DNA of 38,976 bases from Bacteroidales bacterium (GTDB lineage Bacteria > Bacteroidota > Bacteroidia > Bacteroidales > UBA7960): the NCBI GenBank assembly GCA_003550725.1, contig PUKZ01000012.1, positions 1 through 38,976 on the forward strand. Direction: 5' to 3'. A program made the position numbers and the translations under genes. Below the pieces are notes generated by a model. It was not told where the DNA came from and made no database searches. It worked only from the letters and a program-made list of their open reading frames with translations. This document shows, piece after piece, positions 34,601 through 38,976 of the stretch. Positions within the stretch are counted from its first letter, which is position 1. The number at the start of each line of letters is the position of its first letter.

Positions 34601-35134
34601 CACCGCACTAATAGGTACACGGGTTTAAGAATTCGTTGGAATATTGCCAGGCAATATTCTATTAACCTGAAAACCAATATCGGGGAAAAAAAGAATAAAT
34701 CAGAATTTATGGAGCAGAGAACTTTTTCAGTAAGTTATACCGAAACAGAACCTCGCTTTAGCTTTCAATACAGTACTAATATGAGATTAAGTCTGTTTTA
34801 TGGCTACGAAACAATGAATGAAATTTTAAGAGAAGCAGGCAAACACTCCGAAATACACCGGGGAGGGTTTGAAGCACGCTATAACTCACCTGAACGTGGA
34901 ACCATTAACATGCGGCTTCAGATATCACACATTGATTATCCTTTTGATGAAAACACACCATTGGCTTTTGAGATGCTTAAAGGATTGAGGGCTGGCAATA
35001 ATGGTATGTGGAACATAACATGGCAACAAAATTTAACTTCATACCTGCAACTTAACCTGTCATACAATGGTCGGAAATCACCGGGCGTGGAAGCTATACA
35101 CACCGGTAATGTTCAGGTAAGGGCAATATTTTAA
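31658..35134 (+). CDS. Large predicted outer-membrane beta-barrel protein of unknown function
   Basis: 1158 residues starting with TTG. No in-frame ATG lies close enough to keep the signal peptide (1-22, [19 protein letters not shown]). Residues ~143-245 form the most distinctive block: [20 protein letters not shown], then [26 protein letters not shown], then [23 protein letters not shown]. From memory this resembles a family of large uncharacterised Bacteroidota outer-membrane proteins. The remaining ~900 residues alternate hydrophobic and polar residues as in barrel strands, and the chain ends with ...VQVRAIF, a C-terminal Phe typical of BAM substrates. It has no TonB box or sorting domain that I can see. 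It is monocistronic, with its own promoter. A transport or assembly role is possible; function is unknown. Confidence 0.8.
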   Translation: [1158 protein letters not shown]

Positions 35135-35156
35135 CAATGTTCTGATAATTTTCATT

Positions 35157-36098
35157 TTAATGGGCATCCAATCCCTCCCTCATATATACCAGGTGATCGA
35201 GGGTTTTTAAAATCTCTGTCATATATTCATTAACAGCTTTAACACTTCCCGGTAATGTATAAACAAGGGTTTTGTTCATCAAGCCGGCTACTCCCCTGCT
35301 TAACAATGCATTGGGCTTTTGAGAACCATACTTGATACGTATATTTTCCATTATGCCGGGTATCTCTTTATCAAGCATTGGCTTAACCACTTCAACTGTT
35401 ATATCACGCTTACCAATGCCTGTACCACCGGTTGTAATAAGAATATCAGCATTTATGGCAGCAGATCTTTCCAGTAATACTGCAAGGTTATCCTCATCAT
35501 CAGGGATGATAGTATGCTCTATATTTACCTGTCTTGGTAATTTTTCATAATGCTCATTGATAATTTCAACTATTCTCTTTCCGCTACGATCTTCATAATC
35601 GCCCCCGGCAGCACGATCACTTAATGTTATTACCTGGAAAGTAAAAACCCTGGGGTGGTGAACTAATACATCGCCGGGTTTTATCTTACCCGGTTTTATC
35701 ACACGGGTAAATATACCTTCCCTGGGCATTACACAATCACCTATCTCCCTGTATATAGCACATTTTGAACCATGACAACCTTTACCTATCTGGGTAACCT
35801 CAAGCTCAACATTCAGCGAAATAAGCTTATCAAGCGGTGAAGTATTATAAAGCTCGAAACCTTCCGTGGTAATATTCTCTCCAAATTCACCATAATTGAT
35901 CTTCCTGCCGGCAGCTGCCGAAAACTTATCTACACTTTCATTTGCAAGCAAACTTACCTGGCGATGCAACGCTCCGGCATGCGCATCATTCACTATACCT
36001 TTTTCATTAAGAGTTACAGATTCCTCAGGATGCTTTATAGTACCTTTTTCTTTTGAAATATTTACAGCTAATACTTTTAATTCTTTCTTTTCCTGCAT
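35157..36098 (-). CDS. Molybdenum cofactor protein: MOSC-MogA/MoaB fusion
   Basis: 313 residues. The N-terminal MOSC domain (1-150) has EFGENITTEGF and the cysteine-containing QIGKGCHGSKCAIYREIGDCVMPREGIF (103-130, with Cys113 and Cys122). The C-terminal half (152-310) is a MogA/MoaB molybdopterin adenylyltransferase-like domain: VITLSDRAAGGDYEDRSG, the nucleotide-binding ITTGGTGIGKRDIT (221-234) and LPGSVKAV. It would take part in late molybdenum-cofactor synthesis or sulfur handling. It forms a two-gene unit with moaC (76 bases apart). Other moa genes are not in the window. Confidence 0.88.
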   Translation of the reverse strand: MQEKKELKVLAVNISKEKGTIKHPEESVTLNEKGIVNDAHAGALHRQVSLLANESVDKFSAAAGRKINYGEFGENITTEGFELYNTSPLDKLISLNVELEVTQIGKGCHGSKCAIYREIGDCVMPREGIFTRVIKPGKIKPGDVLVHHPRVFTFQVITLSDRAAGGDYEDRSGKRIVEIINEHYEKLPRQVNIEHTIIPDDEDNLAVLLERSAAINADILITTGGTGIGKRDITVEVVKPMLDKEIPGIMENIRIKYGSQKPNALLSRGVAGLMNKTLVYTLPGSVKAVNEYMTEILKTLDHLVYMREGLDAH

Positions 36099-36124
36099 GA
36101 TTATTTATATGTTATATATGTTTT

Positions 36125-36138
36125 AAATCTTAAGATTT
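36125..36138. promoter_or_regulatory. Perfect 14-bp palindrome between moaC and the MOSC-MogA gene
   Basis: AAATCTTAAGATTT reads the same on both strands. It lies 27-40 bases upstream of the MOSC-MogA start, a plausible operator or promoter position. Only 76 bases separate the two genes. Confidence 0.35.
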
Positions 36139-36174
36139 GATGTAAAATGCTCAGATCAAAAAAATCCCCAAGGC

Positions 36175-36621
36175 TTAATCTTTTTTCTTCTCTTCCAGGA
36201 ATATATTTTCAATTACCATTTCTTTATCAACAGCTTTGCACATATCGTATATTGTCAATAGCCCCACGCTAACTCCAGTAAGGGCTTCCATTTCAACGCC
36301 GGTTTGGCCAACACATCCAACAGTTGCCCTGATTGTTACACCATTATCTTCTGTTTTTGCCTTAACATCAACACTGGTTAAAGGTAACGGATGGCACAAT
36401 GGTATCATGGAAGAAGTTTGCTTTGCTGCTTGTATTCCTGCAATCTCTGCTACCGTTAAAACATCACCCTTTTTCATGCTATTTTCCCTGATGAGCTTAA
36501 CAGTCGCAGGCTGTAGCTTAATAAAGCCTTTTGCCGTGGCTGTGCGTACTTGCTGAGGCTTCGAACCTACATCAACCATGTTTGCTTTACCTTCTGAGTC
36601 AATATGGCTAAATTTTTTCAT
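36175..36621 (-). CDS. moaC: Cyclic pyranopterin monophosphate synthase MoaC
   Basis: 148 residues from the ATG at 36621. A longer frame reaches 36723, but its extra 34 residues are not MoaC-like. MoaC makes cyclic pyranopterin monophosphate in the first stage of Mo-cofactor synthesis, together with MoaA. Motifs are KFSHIDSEGKANMVDVG, AGIQAAKQTSSMIPLCHPLPLTSV and TGVEMEALTGVSVGLLTIYDMCKAVDK, which carries the conserved Asp and Lys of the active site. MoaA is not present in the window. It is first in a unit with the MOSC-MogA gene. Confidence 0.92.
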   Translation of the reverse strand: MKKFSHIDSEGKANMVDVGSKPQQVRTATAKGFIKLQPATVKLIRENSMKKGDVLTVAEIAGIQAAKQTSSMIPLCHPLPLTSVDVKAKTEDNGVTIRATVGCVGQTGVEMEALTGVSVGLLTIYDMCKAVDKEMVIENIFLEEKKKD

Positions 36622-36747
36622 TTGTATTTTACGGTTATTAAAAAAATCACGTAAATGTTCATAGAATATCAAGCTATAACCCTTCTGCCTTATCAATATT
36701 TTCAATAATCTTATCCTAAGCAATTTACAGCTAAATTATAGCACAAG

Positions 36748-36755
36748 CAAAATTA
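36748..36755 (-). promoter_or_regulatory. Candidate -7 promoter box of moaC
   Basis: On the minus strand the bases read TAATTTTG, an exact TAnnTTTG match. Transcription would start near 36741, ~120 bases before the moaC ATG. No clear -33 TTTG is at the right spacing. Confidence 0.35.
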
Positions 36756-37004
36756 CTATTATTTTTCCACAACATAAAAACAGGATGTATTTCTGATAAA
36801 TAGAATATTTTTAAACATTAAATAACATTTAAGATATGGATAAGTTATATTTATAATAATCTGCATGGCGCATACGCACCCAATTACTTTTAACACCAAA
36901 CAATCCGATAGCTTGGTAATTATCTTTAATGAACGTGTTGTATTATATAACACCATATTCTTTCATACTGTGTTAATTAATTGACTCACGATGAAATTAT
37001 TTTC

Positions 37005-37091
37005 TTTCAGGCTTTCAGCCTGAAATGGTTTATTGGGTTATATAAATCCCGGGGCGTTGCCCGGGGCTCTGTTATCACAGCCTTTCAGGCT
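37005..37091. repeat. Three-hairpin palindromic element (REP/BIME-like)
   Basis: TTTCAGGCT (37005-37013) and AGCCTGAAA (37017-37025) form a perfect 9-bp stem. CCCGGGGC (37048-37055) and GCCCGGGG (37059-37066) form a stem with one mismatch. AGCCT (37079-37083) and AGGCT (37087-37091) form a third stem with the same TTC loop as the first. This GC-rich, multi-stem layout in AT-rich intergenic DNA is typical of repetitive extragenic palindromes. Confidence 0.65.
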
Positions 37092-37179
37092 TACCTTATT
37101 AATAAACTTATCCCGAAGCTATGAAAAATATTTAATAAAATTAACACCCCTTATTTACTATAAACAATTTCAGGAAATA

Positions 37180-37212
37180 AAAAAGCTTGTGATGTCACTC
37201 ACAGGCTTTTTA
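37180..37212. terminator. Bidirectional intrinsic terminator
   Basis: AAAAAGCTTGTG (37180-37191) pairs with CACAGGCTTTTT (37200-37211) with one G-T wobble and an 8-base loop. A-rich and T-rich flanks make it usable on both strands. On the minus strand it could end the 2-hydroxyacid dehydrogenase transcript 230 bases downstream of its stop. Confidence 0.6.
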
Positions 37213-37350
37213 TTTGCAACGTTTTCCTGTTTTCCGGATAGGACACCCGCTTTGCAAAAACAAAATGTGTAAACCAAAGAATAATAGAGTGTTATAAAAT
37301 TAATGAAAAATTCATCCGGAACTAGGGAGGCTTTTTATTTGCAACGTTTT
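37203..37350. repeat. Pair of 23-bp perfect direct repeats
   Basis: The 23 bases at 37203-37225 recur exactly at 37328-37350 (containing ATTTGCAACG), 125 bases apart. The first copy overlaps the right arm of the terminator and is followed by CCTGTTTTCCG. The bases between hold no gene. The arrangement suggests local duplication or the ends of a small inserted sequence. Confidence 0.6.
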
Positions 37351-37439
37351 TATTCCATTTTTTTTAAAACACTGTTTTTCTGACGATAATATTATGATAT
37401 ATTGTTGCAAATACCGTCAAAGAACAAATTGAAGGCAAA

Positions 37440-38420
37440 TCACAACACTTCCGGGTTTACGACATAAGGCATTTTTTTGTTTTTATAGAATTCAATGATA
37501 TTGGTGGCAGTTGTTTTTGCCATTTTGTTTCGGGCTTCAACGGTGGCTGAACCGATATGTGGAAGAACAGCAACATTTTCCATCGAGAGTAGTGGATTGT
37601 CGGGTTGCATAGGTTCGGGATTTGTGACGTCTAATCCTGCGCCCCATATTTTTCCGGAGTTTAAAGCTTCTGTTAAATCTGTTTCGTTATGCACCTGTCC
37701 ACGTGAAGTATTTACAAATATCGCATTGGGCTTCATCTTATCAAAAGCAGCCTTGTTAAAAACACCTCTTGTAGAATCATTTAAAGAGCAGTGCACGGAA
37801 ATTACATCACTTTGATTAAGAAGTGTTTCAAAATCAACATATTTGGCACCCAGTTCCTTTTCAGCTTCCGGTTTAGGTTTGCGGGTATGATAAAGAATTT
37901 TCATATTATATGCACCTTTGCAACGCTTTGCCATTTCTATCCCTATTCGGCCAAGGCCAAAAATTCCAAGTGTTTGATTTTTTAATTCAATACCCAAATT
38001 GGCATTAGGTCTAAAATACTCCCATTTTCCCTCAATAATACTTTTATGCAAATAAAACATTTTCCTTGATGCTGCCAGTAGCAAGCCAAAAGCTGTATCT
38101 GCAGTTGCATCAGTCAAGTCATCAGGAGTAAATCCAACAGGAATACCCAATCTTGTTGCTTCTGCTACATCAATATTATCATAACCCACGGCAAACTGCG
38201 AAATAATATCCAGATGTGAACATTCCTTCAAAAACTCTTTATCAATCTGATCAGTCAAAGTGCAAAATAAAACATCATGCTTCTTTGCCTGATCTATAAG
38301 ATCATCCTGCTTCATTGGCCTGTCCTTATCCCAAGCGGTAACGTCAAACCCTGCTTCTTTTAATGATTTAATTCCACTTTCAGGAAATATCCGTGTAAGT
38401 AATACCTTTTTGTTTTGCAT
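37440..38420 (-). CDS. D-2-hydroxyacid dehydrogenase (glyoxylate/hydroxypyruvate reductase type)
   Basis: 326 residues. It is an NAD(P)H-dependent enzyme of the D-isomer-specific 2-hydroxyacid dehydrogenase family. The coenzyme-binding motif is GIFGLGRIGIEMAKR (152-166). The catalytic Arg240 lies in NTSRGQ, Glu269 in NPEPM and His288 in LPHIGS. The N-terminal part has QFAVGYDNIDVAEATRLGIPVGFTPD, and ADTAFGLLLAASRK is also typical. The likely substrates are glyoxylate or hydroxypyruvate, but D-lactate or other 2-keto acids cannot be excluded. It is monocistronic on the minus strand. A -7 box lies 38 bases upstream of its ATG. Confidence 0.9.
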   Translation of the reverse strand: MQNKKVLLTRIFPESGIKSLKEAGFDVTAWDKDRPMKQDDLIDQAKKHDVLFCTLTDQIDKEFLKECSHLDIISQFAVGYDNIDVAEATRLGIPVGFTPDDLTDATADTAFGLLLAASRKMFYLHKSIIEGKWEYFRPNANLGIELKNQTLGIFGLGRIGIEMAKRCKGAYNMKILYHTRKPKPEAEKELGAKYVDFETLLNQSDVISVHCSLNDSTRGVFNKAAFDKMKPNAIFVNTSRGQVHNETDLTEALNSGKIWGAGLDVTNPEPMQPDNPLLSMENVAVLPHIGSATVEARNKMAKTTATNIIEFYKNKKMPYVVNPEVL

Positions 38421-38456
38421 AGTAATTTAATGTTATTATGTAATAAATTGTGATAT

Positions 38457-38464
38457 CAAATATA
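38457..38464 (-). promoter_or_regulatory. Candidate -7 promoter box for the 2-hydroxyacid dehydrogenase
   Basis: Read on the minus strand the bases are TATATTTG, an exact TAnnTTTG match ~38 bases before the ATG. The -33 region is not a good TTTG. Confidence 0.4.
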
Positions 38465-38732
38465 AGGATTAAAAAAACTGCTGAGGCTAGTTTTTTTATA
38501 TATTTTCAAAAAACTACAGGTTCCCGTAACAAAGTGCAACTCATAGTTACTAAAAAAACAAAACCTTGATAAGATATTTTCTGTTTATATCAACTACACA
38601 AATAAACGATAAAAATCTTCCCAGTTAATCAAACATAGAACAGAGAATCAAAAGTGGGCGGAAAAATTTGTTTCGTTTTTAACAGATCAGGAAAAGGATG
38701 GGCAAAATACTAAAAGAGCCCGGGCATGTTCC

Positions 38733-38825
38733 CCTGTTTTCCGCACATTCTTTGGGACACTTATATAATAAACTGATGATCAGATATAATTCTTTATTTT
38801 TGGGTTTCCGAATGCGGAAAACAGG
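38733..38825. repeat. 93-bp element with 13-bp terminal inverted repeats
   Basis: CCTGTTTTCCGCA (38733-38745) is the exact reverse complement of TGCGGAAAACAGG (38813-38825). The 67-base centre contains the palindrome CTGATGATCAG. The CCTGTTTTCCG core also occurs at 37226-37236. The structure fits a MITE- or BIME-like element. Confidence 0.6.
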
Positions 38826-38868
38826 CGCTTACCTCAAAGCATTTCTTTTTTATTATTTTTACTTTTTC

Positions 38869-38909
38869 TCCCGCCAATGCGGGATAAACAAAATCCCGTA
38901 TGGACGGGA
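38869..38909. repeat. Two tandem CCCG hairpins (REP-like)
   Basis: TCCCGC/GCGGGA (38869-38874 with 38879-38884) and TCCCGT/ACGGGA (38894-38899 with 38904-38909) are perfect 6-bp stems with 4-base loops. The first stem recurs as TCCCGC/GCGGGA within the element at 18483-18499, which is also followed by ATCCCG. A genome-wide repeat family is likely. Confidence 0.6.
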
Positions 38910-38976
38910 CAAGCATCAAGCCCAAACAAAGCTTCCACGCGCTCTTAAAAAATGGCGGAAATACAGGCAAAGTAGT

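Larger units (their letters stand above)
36622..37439. other. 818-bp intergenic region rich in palindromes
   Basis: No convincing gene lies here. It holds the moaC -7 box (36748-36755), a three-hairpin element (37005-37091), a terminator (37180-37211) and a 23-bp direct repeat (37203-37225 and 37328-37350). A 65-codon minus frame at 36759-36956 has no recognisable product and is Cys/Ile-rich in an odd way; I treat it as spurious. Confidence 0.6.
38421..38976. other. 556-bp region with palindromic repeats and no gene
   Basis: No ORF with a recognisable product is present. After the promoter box at 38457 it holds a long-range inverted repeat (38733-38825) and two adjacent hairpins (38869-38909), so it is dominated by repeat sequence. 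The window ends inside it. Confidence 0.6.

Noticed and set aside
36622-36723. N-terminal extension of moaC by 34 codons
   Set aside because: The added residues do not resemble MoaC, whose known N terminus starts at the internal ATG.
36759-36956. 65-codon minus-strand frame between moaC and the dehydrogenase gene
   Set aside because: No ribosome binding site, no family resemblance and odd composition; the surrounding DNA is repeat-rich and non-coding.
1-38976. CRISPR array, prophage or integrated element
   Set aside because: No regularly spaced short repeats, integrase, transposase or phage structural genes were seen; gene content is housekeeping and envelope-related.

Overview
This AT-rich window looks like a chromosomal segment from a member of the Bacteroidota, probably of the Bacteroidales/Marinilabiliales type. 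The evidence is a type IX secretion (T9SS) cluster with a type B sorting domain, a PorP/SprF-family protein, a FISUMP lipoprotein with an acidic surface-export signal, promoter-like TTTG/TAnnTTTG elements in place of -35/-10 boxes, and an almost complete lack of Shine-Dalgarno sequences. No phage, plasmid, transposase, CRISPR, rRNA or tRNA genes were recognised. The exact taxon cannot be named from the sequence alone.

Layout. 1-8925: a T9SS surface-protein cluster. It has a giant modular, cysteine-patterned adhesin (5' end outside the window), a PorE-like TPR/beta-propeller/OmpA protein with an extra C-terminal SPOR-like domain, and a PorP/SprF-family protein. 9145-15874: amino-acid metabolism on the + strand. 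This covers the two halves of the saccharopine pathway as separate genes (lysine-ketoglutarate reductase, saccharopine dehydrogenase), an M20 amidohydrolase, an alanine racemase and a threonine aldolase. 15876-22252: a minus-strand run (rluB-like, AsmA-like, sensor histidine kinase, prmC) whose last stop codon lies one base from the stop of the threonine aldolase. 22833-25843: a FISUMP lipoprotein, a small Cys-rich membrane protein facing apbE, and aroK. 26093-31341: an unknown exported protein, yqgE, a two-LysM glucosaminidase, rsmG and pepD. 31658-35134: a large predicted outer-membrane protein of unknown function with a TTG start. 35157-36621: a MOSC-MogA fusion with moaC. 37440-38420: a 2-hydroxyacid dehydrogenase.

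How the parts work together. The first three genes form a plausible secretion-and-display unit: substrate, peptidoglycan-linked periplasmic part and outer-membrane partner. The LKR and SDH genes would interconvert lysine and aminoadipate semialdehyde plus glutamate. moaC and the MOSC-MogA gene form a small molybdenum-cofactor unit. The other genes are mostly conserved housekeeping or envelope functions.

The least explained structure is in the non-coding DNA. It includes a Shine-Dalgarno-led 23-codon ORF whose SD sits in a hairpin just before pepD, and a promoter-like box followed at once by an intrinsic terminator before rsmG. Competing dyads precede the threonine aldolase gene. Families of palindromic, REP- or MITE-like repeats lie at 18454-18538, 37005-37350 and 38733-38909. 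No wholly new system is obvious. The best leads are the pepD leader, the NqrM-like protein beside apbE, the OmpA+SPOR PorE variant and the 1158-residue outer-membrane protein. All identifications come from reading motifs by eye; no database search was run.
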